Position numbers and translations under genes: made by a program
Virus record (IMG/VR): IMGVR_UViG_3300008954_001859
Coordinates: 1 to 55,961 of that record
From: a virus
Direction: 5' to 3' (one strand)
DNA length: 55,961 bases
Part shown: positions 42,297 to 50,068 of the stretch, in pieces
Layout: every line of letters starts with the position of its first letter
Position numbering within the stretch: position 1 is the first letter of the stretch
The notes under the pieces: model-generated
Told to the model about the DNA's origin: nothing
Databases searched by the model: none
What the model saw: only the letters and a program-made list of their open reading frames with translations

Positions 42297-43442
42297 ATGA
42301 CAGATAAAAATGCTGAACTAGAAGCTATTGCTGCTGAAGAACTTACGGGTGAAGAGCAAATAGCTGAAGTAGCGGCAGATGAACCCACGAAACATGCTGC
42401 TAAAGCCATGCCACCCGAAAAGTTGCCTGGCGAACGGCAGGACATGGGACCTGCTGTTGTTTCTCCAGATGCTCCTTCCGATCCTGGTAAAGAGGCTTCG
42501 AAAAAAGCTTCTCAATCAAAAGACCTACCTCGCAAAGGTAAGCCTTCTGCTGCCTCTCCGAAACCTATGGGTGACGGTAGTGGTGAAATGAAGGCTGGTG
42601 CCCGTGAAGAAGTAGAACATGAAGAATCAGATGATTCTCAGATTGTATCCGAGGCAGATCAGGAAGAAGCTTACGAAGAAACTATTGAAGATCGAATCGC
42701 TAAGATGGATTTCAGTGACGATGTTGCTGCACTAACAGAAGGCGAGGATGATCTTTCGGATGAATTTAAATTAAAGGCTGCTACAATTTTTGAAGCTGCT
42801 ATTAAAGCTAAGATTCGTGAAGAGCTTGAAGCAATTGATGCATCTTATGCTGAAAAGTTTAATTCATCTGTTGAAGATGTGCAAGAGGAACTATCACAAA
42901 AGGTTGATGGTTATCTCAATTATGTTGTAGAAGAATGGATGAATAATAATGAAGTTGCTGTTGAGCACAAGCTCAAAACAGAAATTACAGAAAATTTCAT
43001 TTCCGGCCTCAAAGCTCTTTTTGAAGAACATCATATTGCTATTCCTGATGACCAGTTTGATATGCTTGATGCCGCAGCTGAAAATGCTAACGAGCTTGAA
43101 AGTAAATTAAACGAAGCTATGGAAAGTAATATTAAGTTAGTTCAAGAGAATAATATTCTAAAGAGGAACGAGATTCTTCTCGATGTTGCTTCTGATCTTG
43201 CTGATACAGAAGTGGAAAAGTTTGCAAGTCTAGTAGAAAATATTGAGTACGAAAGTGAGGAAGATTTTCGTGAGAAAGTTGACCAAATCAAGGAAGGATA
43301 TTTTCCAAAAGCTGTAGCAAGTAATGAAGAAACAGCGGCAACAGTCGAGGGTTTGGATGATTCTGATATGTCCGATACTATGTCTGCTTATATGTCCGCA
43401 ATTGCCCGTACCGAAAAGCGTGCTGGTAACGTGAACCATTAA
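42297..43442 (+). CDS. 22: Prohead scaffold protein, T4 gp22-like
   Basis: A 381-residue very acidic protein. The first 140 residues are disordered in look, rich in Glu, Asp, Ala, Pro and Lys. The rest is mostly alpha-helical with long runs of Glu and Lys (KAKIREELEAIDASYAEKF; NELESKLNEAMESNIKLVQE), as expected for a core-forming scaffold. It ends DTMSAYMSAIARTEKR, a pattern seen at gp22 C termini in marine phages. It sits between protease and major capsid, as in T4, and would be degraded by gp21. Confidence 0.9.
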   Translation: MTDKNAELEAIAAEELTGEEQIAEVAADEPTKHAAKAMPPEKLPGERQDMGPAVVSPDAPSDPGKEASKKASQSKDLPRKGKPSAASPKPMGDGSGEMKAGAREEVEHEESDDSQIVSEADQEEAYEETIEDRIAKMDFSDDVAALTEGEDDLSDEFKLKAATIFEAAIKAKIREELEAIDASYAEKFNSSVEDVQEELSQKVDGYLNYVVEEWMNNNEVAVEHKLKTEITENFISGLKALFEEHHIAIPDDQFDMLDAAAENANELESKLNEAMESNIKLVQENNILKRNEILLDVASDLADTEVEKFASLVENIEYESEEDFREKVDQIKEGYFPKAVASNEETAATVEGLDDSDMSDTMSAYMSAIARTEKRAGNVNH

Positions 43443-43465
43443 TTAAAATAGGGAGAAAATAAAAA

Positions 43466-44767
43466 ATGTTTCAAACGGAACACCTACAGGAAAAGTGGCA
43501 GCCAGTGCTAGAGCATCCTGAGCTCCCCGAGATCAAAGATGCTTATCGTCGGGCAGTCACAACTGTAATCCTAGAAAACCAAGAGCGAGCTTTACAGGAA
43601 GATTCTGAATTTCTTAAAGAAGCTTCGCCTACAAACGCAACCGGCTCAGCCGTTGCTAATTGGGATCCAATCCTAATTTCACTAGTTCGTCGTGCGATGC
43701 CTTCACTTATCGCCTATGACGTATGCGGCGTTCAGCCAATGACAGGTCCTACAGGACTTATCTTTGCAATGAAAGCTCGTTATACTTCACAGTCTGGTAC
43801 AGAAGCTCTGTTCAATGAAGCTGATACCTCATTTGCTGGTACAGGTACTCATACAGGCACAGACGTACTAAAGGCCTTAACGACAACAAACTATAATTCA
43901 GGTACAGCAATGACCACAGCTGCTGCTGAAGCACTTGGCGATTCCGCCTCAAATGCTTTCGCAGAGATGGCATTCAGTATTGAGAAAGCAACCGTAACTG
44001 CAAAGTCACGGGCCCTCAAAGCTGAGTACACAATGGAACTTGCTCAGGACCTCAAGGCCATTCACGGTCTAGACGCAGAAACAGAACTTGCTAACATTCT
44101 AAGTTCTGAGATTCTTGCTGAAATCAACCGCGAAGTAATCCGCACAATCTATGTCAATTCAAAACAGGGTGCAGCTGCTAACACAACAACTGCTGGTATT
44201 TTTGATTTAGATACGGACTCTAACGGTCGTTGGAGTGTTGAGAAGTTCAAAGGCCTCATGTTCGCAATTGAACGTGATGCAAACGTAATTGCTCGTGACA
44301 CACGCCGCGGAAAGGGTAACATTATCCTTTGCTCTGCTGATGTTGCTTCTGCTCTTACAATGGCTGGTCTACTTGACTACACATCTGGTCTATCAGATAG
44401 TCTTACAGTAGATTCCACAGGTAACACATTCGCTGGTACACTGAATGGTCGCTTTAAGGTTTATGTTGATCCATATGCAAATATGGGTGTACCTTACACT
44501 GGATCTGGCGCTGCTGCTAACCAATTCTATGTTGTTGGTTACAAAGGCACATCGCCTTATGATGCAGGCCTCTTCTACTGCCCATACGTCCCATTACAGA
44601 TGGTCCGTGCAGTTGGCGAGAACAGCTTCCAGCCCAAGATCGGATTCAAAACACGATATGGCATGCAGGTCAATCCTTTTGCTCAGTCAGCTGCTCAGAC
44701 AGACGGCGCCGGCGCTCGGGATTCCAACGTGTACTACCGTCGTGTCCAGATCACGAATCTTATGTAA
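43466..44767 (+). CDS. 23: Major capsid protein, T4 gp23-like
   Basis: A 433-residue protein, shorter than T4 gp23 (521) as in other marine relatives. WQPVLEHPELPEIKDAYRRAVTTVILENQE is the gp23 start region. FLKEASPTN contains a gp21-type cleavage motif LxE with the likely cut after E52. SLVRRAMPSLIAYDVCGVQPMTGPTG and the end GMQVNPFAQ-AQTDG are strongly conserved gp23 blocks. The codons look more GC-rich and uniform than in neighbours, as expected for a very highly expressed gene. A strong terminator follows. Confidence 0.95.
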   Translation: MFQTEHLQEKWQPVLEHPELPEIKDAYRRAVTTVILENQERALQEDSEFLKEASPTNATGSAVANWDPILISLVRRAMPSLIAYDVCGVQPMTGPTGLIFAMKARYTSQSGTEALFNEADTSFAGTGTHTGTDVLKALTTTNYNSGTAMTTAAAEALGDSASNAFAEMAFSIEKATVTAKSRALKAEYTMELAQDLKAIHGLDAETELANILSSEILAEINREVIRTIYVNSKQGAAANTTTAGIFDLDTDSNGRWSVEKFKGLMFAIERDANVIARDTRRGKGNIILCSADVASALTMAGLLDYTSGLSDSLTVDSTGNTFAGTLNGRFKVYVDPYANMGVPYTGSGAAANQFYVVGYKGTSPYDAGLFYCPYVPLQMVRAVGENSFQPKIGFKTRYGMQVNPFAQSAAQTDGAGARDSNVYYRRVQITNLM

Positions 44768-44820
44768 TTTGTTACAAAAAAACTACAACTATAACAACTA
44801 TAAATGTAGTAACATTAAAG

Positions 44821-44847
44821 GACCCCTCTTCGGAGGGGTCTTTTTTT
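44821..44847 (+). terminator. Strong rho-independent terminator after the capsid gene
   Basis: GACCCCTC and GAGGGGTC pair perfectly over eight G+C-rich base pairs around a TTCG tetraloop closed by C-G, followed directly by seven T residues. C(UUCG)G loops are exceptionally stable. It ends transcription of the head gene block 54 bases after the gp23 stop. Confidence 0.95.
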
Positions 44848-44864
44848 ATCTTTAAATAATCTAT

Positions 44865-45128
44865 ATGTACAAGTTTGAAGATCAATACATATGTGGGGAG
44901 TGTTTAGAAATATATTTCCCATCTAAAGAGTCTAAGCGGGTGTGGAAGTCTTTAGAAGAAGTTAATTATACTGACCCCAATGTAAGAAAGGTTAAATCAG
45001 CATTAGCTCGAGCTGATAAAAACTCTAATGATAATGAGCATGAGAGAAAAATAGCTCAAAGGCAAGCTGAAAAAATGATGGAGAAGTATGATTTTCATAA
45101 AGTTGTATGTAACTGGTGTAATAAATAG
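44865..45128 (+). CDS. Small zinc-ribbon-like protein
   Basis: An 87-residue protein. C-GE-C near residue 10 and C-NW-C at the C terminus form two CxxC pairs able to bind one zinc. Between them lies a charged helical region (RKIAQRQAEKMMEKYDFH). It starts 17 bases after the capsid terminator and must rely on its own, unidentified promoter. It could be a regulatory or nucleic-acid-binding protein; no family is recognised. Confidence 0.6.
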   Translation: MYKFEDQYICGECLEIYFPSKESKRVWKSLEEVNYTDPNVRKVKSALARADKNSNDNEHERKIAQRQAEKMMEKYDFHKVVCNWCNK

Positions 45129-45190
45129 TAAAGAATGAATAGTATTTTTCCGTATGATGAGCTCTACGGGTACTAAGGAGAAAAAATAAA

Positions 45191-45562
45191 ATGGCAACAA
45201 CAACCCAAATTTTAAGAAACAGAAAACAAAGCAGCTACATCATAAAGATCGAAGGTGATGATGCTGCTACAACAACAATTGATGCTTCAGATTCATCAAC
45301 GAACCTACCTGAAGATGGTACAGCTACCATTCGGCGTATTATGTGGACGATGGCTAGTGGAGATATTACTATAACATGGAAAGGCTCAGCTGACGCTGTG
45401 GCATGCAGACTATCAGGCAATGGCAATTGGAACTTTACACAAAATCCTCCTGTGATTGCTAACAATGCAAATACACCAACTGGTGATATTCAGGTTGTTA
45501 AAGGAACAGCATCCGTTTATACTATTATTTTAGAGATCGGCACAGGTGCACTTGCGGAATAA
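45191..45562 (+). CDS. Putative virion structural protein
   Basis: A 123-residue protein with AAGGAG upstream. Thr- and Ala-rich strands (TATIRRIMWTMASGDITITWKG; GDIQVVKGTASVYTIILEIG) suggest one beta-sandwich. Similar small beta proteins occur next to capsid genes of marine T4-like phages and may decorate the head or sit on the tail. No named family is recognised. It is followed six bases later by a tail-tube-like protein. Confidence 0.5.
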   Translation: MATTTQILRNRKQSSYIIKIEGDDAATTTIDASDSSTNLPEDGTATIRRIMWTMASGDITITWKGSADAVACRLSGNGNWNFTQNPPVIANNANTPTGDIQVVKGTASVYTIILEIGTGALAE

Positions 45563-45567
45563 AATAA

Positions 45568-46146
45568 ATGGGTAAAATAAATCCTTTACAGAGGCAACCA
45601 GATGTTTTGAATTATGCACAGAATAATCAATTTAAATTATTCCTGCCTATTTTTCCAACAACTGAATATTTTTGCACTAGGGTTAATATACCTGGAGTTA
45701 GTTTAGGACAGGCTAATCAGCCGACACCTTTAGTAGATATGCCTTTGGTTGGAGATAAGCTTCAATATGATACTTTTAATGCTTCATTTTTAGTAGATGA
45801 GGAGTATAAAAATTATATTGAAATGTATGGGTGGTTAAAAAATATTGGTTTTCCGGAACAACATAAACAATATAATAGTTTAGAGCGTCCTGATAATATA
45901 AACAGAAGCACTACTAAAGTCAATGAAGCTGGAATTGAGTTTGAGGATAGTGATAGAAATTTGTACTGTGATATCTTAGTAACAATTCTTAATAGTAAGA
46001 ATAATCCTGTTGCTAAAATAACTATGTATGAATCTTTCCCAATTAGTGTGGGTTCACTAGAATATAGTCAACAAGAAACCGATACAACTTATTTAAGTTG
46101 TGATTTAACCTTTGCTTATAGTTGGTTTGATATAGAATCTGTATAA
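45568..46146 (+). CDS. Tail-tube-fold protein, probable gp3-type tail terminator
   Basis: A 192-residue protein. The segment NQFKLFLPIFPTTEYFCTRVNIPGVSLGQANQPT has the tube-like start seen in gp19 paralogues (a strand, then a conserved P-G-V-S turn), and YLSCDLTFAYSWFDIESV closes with the usual strand. In marine T4-like phages the tail terminator gene 3 commonly lies between gp23 and uvsY, as here. It could instead be a tube initiator of the gp54 type. The stop codon lies inside a TATAAATA box. Confidence 0.55.
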   Translation: MGKINPLQRQPDVLNYAQNNQFKLFLPIFPTTEYFCTRVNIPGVSLGQANQPTPLVDMPLVGDKLQYDTFNASFLVDEEYKNYIEMYGWLKNIGFPEQHKQYNSLERPDNINRSTTKVNEAGIEFEDSDRNLYCDILVTILNSKNNPVAKITMYESFPISVGSLEYSQQETDTTYLSCDLTFAYSWFDIESV

Positions 46147-46149
46147 ATA
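46142..46149 (+). promoter_or_regulatory. Late promoter box driving a putative structured RNA
   Basis: An exact TATAAATA contains the TAA stop of the preceding gene. Using T4 spacing, transcription would begin at about 46155-46156, exactly at the GGAA that opens the long stem of the RNA candidate at 46156-46269. Confidence 0.6.
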
Positions 46150-46155
46150 TTTTTT

Positions 46156-46269
46156 GGAACAGCTCGTTGAGCTATGCGTAAGTGATGAAATTGTTGTAAA
46201 ATCTTTTAAAAATAATGTAAAAGATTACATAGATTTATAATATATTCAGCGAGCTGATTCCTTTTTTTT
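46156..46269 (+). ncRNA. Candidate small structured RNA with terminal stem and T-run
   Basis: The 5' arm GGAACAGCTCGTTGA (46156-46170) pairs with TCAGCGAGCTG-A-TTCC (46246-46261) over 15 base pairs with one bulged A and one G-U pair. Eight T residues (46262-46269) follow at once, as in an intrinsic terminator. Inside, TGTAA-AA-TCTTTTA (46195-46208) pairs with TAAAAGATTACA (46218-46229), giving a second 12-bp stem. A late promoter box sits at the right distance to start at the first G. No reading frame fills the region. It may be a free RNA of about 110 bases or a terminator/attenuator ahead of uvsY. I match it to no known RNA family. Confidence 0.6.
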
Positions 46270-46279
46270 GGTGAAAATT

Positions 46280-46705
46280 ATGAAGATAGATGATTTATAT
46301 AATGAAGTAGAACGTGATTTGAAAATTGATGATACTGAATTAGATATGGAGTCAATTCGGACTCCACAACTACATAACAAGTATTTGAAATATTATACAC
46401 AACAGTCATTGCAGTATAAAAAACTAAAGGATGACTATAAAATAATGTATCGTGAGAAGTGGGAGTATTATACTGGTAAGGCTTCAGCTGAAATATATGC
46501 TGAAAAACCATTTGATTTAAAAATACTCAAAGCTGATATCAACATTTATTTGGAAGCTGACAGTGAGTTACAACAATTAAGCCAAAGAATGGCTTATACT
46601 AAACAGATAGTAGACTATCTAGAAAGAATATTAAAGGAGATTAATAACAGAAATTGGAACATTCGTAATACCATAGAATGGAAAAAGTTTTTACATGGTG
46701 AGTAG
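46280..46705 (+). CDS. uvsY: Recombination mediator UvsY
   Basis: The ATG at 46280, after GGTGA, gives 141 residues, close to T4 UvsY (137); an upstream TTG lies in the terminator-like T-run and is rejected. KLKDDYKIMYREKWEYYTGKA, then KPFDLKILKADINIYLEAD, then IRNTIEWKKFLHGE are the conserved UvsY blocks. UvsY loads the UvsX recombinase on gp32-coated single-stranded DNA. It lies directly in front of uvsW, as in T4. The T-run of the RNA candidate lies just before its ribosome binding site. Confidence 0.85.
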   Translation: MKIDDLYNEVERDLKIDDTELDMESIRTPQLHNKYLKYYTQQSLQYKKLKDDYKIMYREKWEYYTGKASAEIYAEKPFDLKILKADINIYLEADSELQQLSQRMAYTKQIVDYLERILKEINNRNWNIRNTIEWKKFLHGE

Positions 46706-46707
46706 TC

Positions 46708-48174
46708 ATGTCTGTTATTATTGAAAGGTTTAATGAAGTTTTTATCCGAATCAAATGTGAGCCAGCTGTTGCCAAAGAGCTTTCAGAATTCTTTACCTTT
46801 GAAATACCAAATGCACGATTTATGCCGTCGGTGCGGAATCGTATGTGGGATGGTCGTATACGTTTATTCAGTCCTGCTACTGGTAAAATATATATGGGAT
46901 TATTACCGTATGTTTGCAAGTTTCTCAAAAAGCAAGGCCATAAAGTCCAACTCTCAGAAGAATTTAGGCCTAAAAATGTGGATAAAAACCTTACCAAAAA
47001 ATTTATTAGGTCTATTGAAAAGGGAAAATTCCGAGCAAGAGATTATCAAATAGATGCTATTCATAAAATTATTTGTGACAATCGTGGCCTTATTCTTTCT
47101 CCTACCGGCTCAGGCAAATCTTTTATCATCTATGCTTTAGTTAGATACTACACACAGAAACTACAAGATAAAAAAATATTGATTGTTGTGCCGACTACTG
47201 GGTTGGTGGAACAAATGTATTCTGACTTTGCTGATTACGGTTGGTTCCCAGATGCATATTGCCATAAATTATATGCTGGTTCAGATAAAACCACCTCTAA
47301 AGAAGTTGTTATCTCTACATGGCAATCTATTTACAAACTAGATAAACGATATTTTAGTCAGTTCGGTGCAGTCTTTGTTGATGAGGCTCATCTGGCAAAG
47401 GCCAAATCATTAACTGGCATTATGACCAAGTTACATGATTGTAAATATCGTATCGGTCTTACAGGCACACTTGATGGTACAGAGATACATCGTTTAGTAT
47501 TGGAAGGTTTATTTGCTGTGCATGAACAAGTCACCACAACATCTAAGCTGATAGAAAGAAAAGAGCTTTCTAATCTCCATATCCGTGTGTTAGTATTAGA
47601 ACATACCAAGAGAAATAAAATGTTGATGAAAGGTAAGACCTATCAGCAAGAGATGGAATTTTTATCTACACATGAACCGAGAAATGATTTTATTACTAAT
47701 TTAGTAACATCATTAGATTCTAATACTTTATTATTAGCTCAATATGTAGAAAAACAATTGTTGCCGTTGCATGAAAATATAGTTAATAAGTGTGCTGAAG
47801 ATAGACCAGTATATCTAGTTCATGGAGCTACTCCAACAGCAGACCGAGAGGAAATTAGAGGGTTAGTAGAAAAAAATGATAACTGTATTATAGTAGCTTC
47901 ATACGGAACATTCTCTACTGGTGTAAATATAAAAAGAATTCATAATATTATCTTTGCTAGTCCGTATAAATCGCAAATAAAAATTCTCCAAAGTATAGGC
48001 CGTGGCTTAAGAATAGCTGGAGATAAAGAAGAATTAGAGCTGTTTGACCTAGCTGATGATTTATGTTATAATGGAAAGAACAATTACACATTAAATCATT
48101 TATCTGAAAGGATTAATATATATGCTACACAAGATTTTGATTATGATATTGTGTCGGTTAAATTGAAGAAATGA
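46708..48174 (+). CDS. uvsW: DNA helicase UvsW
   Basis: A 488-residue SF2 helicase. The N-terminal 105 residues (ARFMPSVRNRMWDGRIRLFS) are the UvsW-specific DNA-binding domain. Then RDYQIDAI (Q motif region), Walker A SPTGSGKS (131-138), DEAH box D225-E-A-H228, GLTGT, and the helicase C motifs ASYGTFSTGVNIKRI and QSIGRGLR. It unwinds branched DNA and R-loops and helps switch from origin to recombination-dependent replication. It starts two bases after uvsY. Confidence 0.95.
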   Translation: MSVIIERFNEVFIRIKCEPAVAKELSEFFTFEIPNARFMPSVRNRMWDGRIRLFSPATGKIYMGLLPYVCKFLKKQGHKVQLSEEFRPKNVDKNLTKKFIRSIEKGKFRARDYQIDAIHKIICDNRGLILSPTGSGKSFIIYALVRYYTQKLQDKKILIVVPTTGLVEQMYSDFADYGWFPDAYCHKLYAGSDKTTSKEVVISTWQSIYKLDKRYFSQFGAVFVDEAHLAKAKSLTGIMTKLHDCKYRIGLTGTLDGTEIHRLVLEGLFAVHEQVTTTSKLIERKELSNLHIRVLVLEHTKRNKMLMKGKTYQQEMEFLSTHEPRNDFITNLVTSLDSNTLLLAQYVEKQLLPLHENIVNKCAEDRPVYLVHGATPTADREEIRGLVEKNDNCIIVASYGTFSTGVNIKRIHNIIFASPYKSQIKILQSIGRGLRIAGDKEELELFDLADDLCYNGKNNYTLNHLSERINIYATQDFDYDIVSVKLKK

Positions 48175-48698
48175 ATATGAAGAAAGATATAAATAATTCG
48201 ATGGAACGCTATTCAGACGTAACCCCTAAGCCACATCTTTCTGAATATAAGATAATTAAATTAATTAGCGGAGAGGATATTCTTTGTAAAATACTAAAAG
48301 AATATTCTGATGCCTTAATTGTGGACCTTCCTTTAATAATTCGTAAACAAGAAGTAATGATCCCTGATAAGAAAGGAAACCAAGCACAAACAGTAGAGCA
48401 TGTTGGGCTAGATCGTTGGATGAAATATAGTAAGAGTATGGAATCTGTAATATATAAAGATAAAATACTCTCCTTTGGGGATCTTTCAACCGAAGTGGTG
48501 GTTTATTATAAAATGATATCTTCTAAAATAAGGGAAGAAATGATTATGACTGAATCTATAGCAAAAGATACTAATGAAGCTGAATTAAATGCTCGAATGA
48601 ATAAATTAGCTAAAATATTAGAAGAAGCTTCTGAATTGGAAGATGAAGAGGATGATACTTTTGGACCACCTGATAATGCTCCAAAGATACTTCATTAA
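48171..48698 (+). CDS. Sm-like fold protein (Lsm/Hfq-like), phage family
   Basis: A 175-residue protein whose ATG overlaps the uvsW stop. EYKIIKLISGEDILCKILKEYSDALIVDLPLII has the strand order of an Sm-like barrel (first Sm motif like LxxGExIxxxIxExxD). The C-terminal 50 residues form an acidic helix. In marine T4-like phages a gene of this kind often follows uvsW; no role is established to my knowledge, though RNA binding is a fair guess for the fold. A TATAAATA box at 48188-48195 lies inside it, five bases before an internal ATG at 48201, so a shorter leaderless product (MERYSD...) is possible. Confidence 0.6.
   Translation: MNMKKDINNSMERYSDVTPKPHLSEYKIIKLISGEDILCKILKEYSDALIVDLPLIIRKQEVMIPDKKGNQAQTVEHVGLDRWMKYSKSMESVIYKDKILSFGDLSTEVVVYYKMISSKIREEMIMTESIAKDTNEAELNARMNKLAKILEEASELEDEEDDTFGPPDNAPKILH
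48188..48195 (+). promoter_or_regulatory. Internal TATAAATA box before an in-frame ATG
   Basis: An exact TATAAATA lies inside the start of the Sm-like gene, exactly five bases before the ATG at 48201. The arrangement equals that at the portal gene (39706), so a leaderless transcript beginning at MERYSD is possible. Confidence 0.35.
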
Positions 48699-48770
48699 CT
48701 ATAGGTCTCTTTTCTTCCCGGGTCGTTAAGCTCAGGGTATCATAGAAGCTAAGGAAAGTCAAGGTAAAAT

Positions 48771-49013
48771 ATGGAAAAAGATTTGAATATAATTTCCATC
48801 ACGGATATTATTGAGAACAAAGTCCGTAAGCAAAGAGAATTAGATGATTACAATGCTCGTCTAGAAGAATTACAAAGACAGAAGTTTTGGCTTGAAAAAG
48901 AAATACAGATGGCTGAGTTTATTATTGCCGCAGTTCAAAGTGAGATAACACCACAGGCTTTTGTGAAGGCATTGATAGAAGCAGAACTTGGTAAGGACGA
49001 CAAAAACTCTTGA
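48771..49013 (+). CDS. Small coiled-coil protein
   Basis: An 80-residue protein. The segment QRELDDYNARLEELQRQKFWLEKEIQMAE is a coiled-coil heptad pattern with alternating charges. The C-terminal part is an amphipathic helix ending GKDDKNS. A GTCAAGG-type ribosome binding site precedes it. It lies between uvsW and gp55, where marine T4-like phages often carry small genes without known role. Dimer formation is inferred. Confidence 0.55.
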   Translation: MEKDLNIISITDIIENKVRKQRELDDYNARLEELQRQKFWLEKEIQMAEFIIAAVQSEITPQAFVKALIEAELGKDDKNS

Positions 49014-49038
49014 CAATATCCTTTAATCATGTTAGCCT
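49010..49038 (+). promoter_or_regulatory. Candidate sigma70-type early or middle promoter
   Basis: TTGACA is a perfect -35 hexamer (49010-49015), followed after 17 bases by TAGCCT, a weak -10 (TA...T kept). The next start is 49074. It would allow host sigma70 to transcribe the deoxyribosyltransferase-like gene and gp55 before gp55-dependent late transcription begins. The weak -10 lowers confidence. Confidence 0.4.
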
Positions 49039-49073
49039 TTAATAGTCTAAATGAAAAAAAGGATATTTTAACT

Positions 49074-49544
49074 ATGAAGAAGTATGTTTATCTCGCAGGC
49101 CCAATTGCAGGGTGTACAGAGAGTGAGGGAAATGGTTGGAGAAACGATGTTAATTTTATGTTGCCAGACAACATTATTGGCATATCTCCACTAAGGTGTG
49201 AACCTTTGAAAGAAGGTATGGTTTATACAGATGATGGCGCTACAGATCCAATGTGGTCAGATGCTCGTGCTATTAATGCAAAAAATTGGTTAGATACTGA
49301 ATCAGCTGATTTGGTACTAGCTTACCTACCAAAGTATATGAATGATAGGAGACCATCTATTGGCACTATTATTGAAATTGGATGGGCTATTGGTTTGAGA
49401 AAACCTTTAATAGTTGTGTCTGATGATGAATATATGATGGAACATCCTCTTATTCAACGTAATGCATCGTGGAGATTAGATAACTTAGATGATGCTGTAG
49501 AAGTTATTATCGGTTTATTTAATGATTATGTAAATCCATATTAA
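49074..49544 (+). CDS. Nucleoside 2-deoxyribosyltransferase-like protein
   Basis: The ATG at 49074, after AAAAAGGAT, starts MKKYVYLAGPIAG, the strand and glycine turn of the nucleoside 2-deoxyribosyltransferase/DUF4406 family; an ATG at 49029 would add 15 unneeded residues. The protein is 156 residues. RPSIGTIIEIGWAIGLRKPLIVV holds the catalytic-type Glu and substrate-binding helix. Family members cleave or exchange the base of deoxynucleosides, or act on other nucleotides. In phages it could shape nucleotide pools or degrade NAD-like compounds. The exact substrate is unknown. Confidence 0.75.
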   Translation: MKKYVYLAGPIAGCTESEGNGWRNDVNFMLPDNIIGISPLRCEPLKEGMVYTDDGATDPMWSDARAINAKNWLDTESADLVLAYLPKYMNDRRPSIGTIIEIGWAIGLRKPLIVVSDDEYMMEHPLIQRNASWRLDNLDDAVEVIIGLFNDYVNPY

Positions 49545-49577
49545 AAGGGCAAGCTGCGGGGTTAATTGGAGACCCTA

Positions 49578-50066
49578 ATGGCTAAAAAAACAAAGAAGAA
49601 ATCAATTCATTATGTAAACAATAAAGAGTTCTTAGCTGCAATAATAGAAAGAAAAGAACTAATCAAAGAAGCTGAATCTGGTGGAGATCCTCTACCTCAG
49701 ATTAGTAATTATTTAGGAGAATGTATCCTGAAGATTGCTAATCATTTATCTTTTCGTCCAAATTTTATTAACTATACCTATCGTGAAGAAATGATTAGTG
49801 ATGGTATTGAAAATTGCCTACAGTATATAGATAAGTTTGACCCTGAGAAAAGTAAAAACCCATTTGCTTATTTTACTCAAATTATTTACTATGCGTTTGT
49901 TCGTAGAATTATAAAAGAAAAGAAACAGCAGCAAATTAAGGAGAAACTATTGAAAGAATCTAACATAGAATCTCGTATAGTTTTACAAGCACATGAAGAT
50001 GAGGCTCAGTATCAACAACAGTTTGTGGAAATGCTAGATAAATATACTTTCCATCAAGATGAATAA
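49578..50066 (+). CDS. 55: Late sigma factor, T4 gp55-like
   Basis: The ATG at 49578, with TTGGAGA as ribosome binding site, gives 162 residues (T4 gp55 has 185). CILKIANHLSFRPNFINYTYREEMISDGIENCLQYIDKFDPEKSKNPFAYFTQIIYYAFVRRI is sigma region 2 and its -10 recognition helix, typical of gp55. It directs RNA polymerase to TATAAATA late promoters, which are found across this window. It lies upstream of gp47 and gp46. Co-activator genes gp33 and gp45 are not seen in the window. Confidence 0.9.
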   Translation: MAKKTKKKSIHYVNNKEFLAAIIERKELIKEAESGGDPLPQISNYLGECILKIANHLSFRPNFINYTYREEMISDGIENCLQYIDKFDPEKSKNPFAYFTQIIYYAFVRRIIKEKKQQQIKEKLLKESNIESRIVLQAHEDEAQYQQQFVEMLDKYTFHQDE

Positions 50067-50068
50067 AT

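Noticed and set aside
45149-45170. Small hairpin CCGTA / TACGG upstream of the structural gene at 45191
   Set aside because: Only five base pairs with a ten-base loop and no T-run; too weak to call.
48717-48770. tRNA-like sequence GGGTCGTTAAGCTCAGGGTAT between the Sm-like and coiled-coil genes
   Set aside because: It resembles a tRNA 5' half and D-arm, but the D-stem does not close, and no anticodon arm, T-arm or acceptor pairing follows before the next gene.
49558-49574. GGGT / ACCC stem that could hide the gp55 ribosome binding site
   Set aside because: Four base pairs only; likely chance, though it encloses GGAG.
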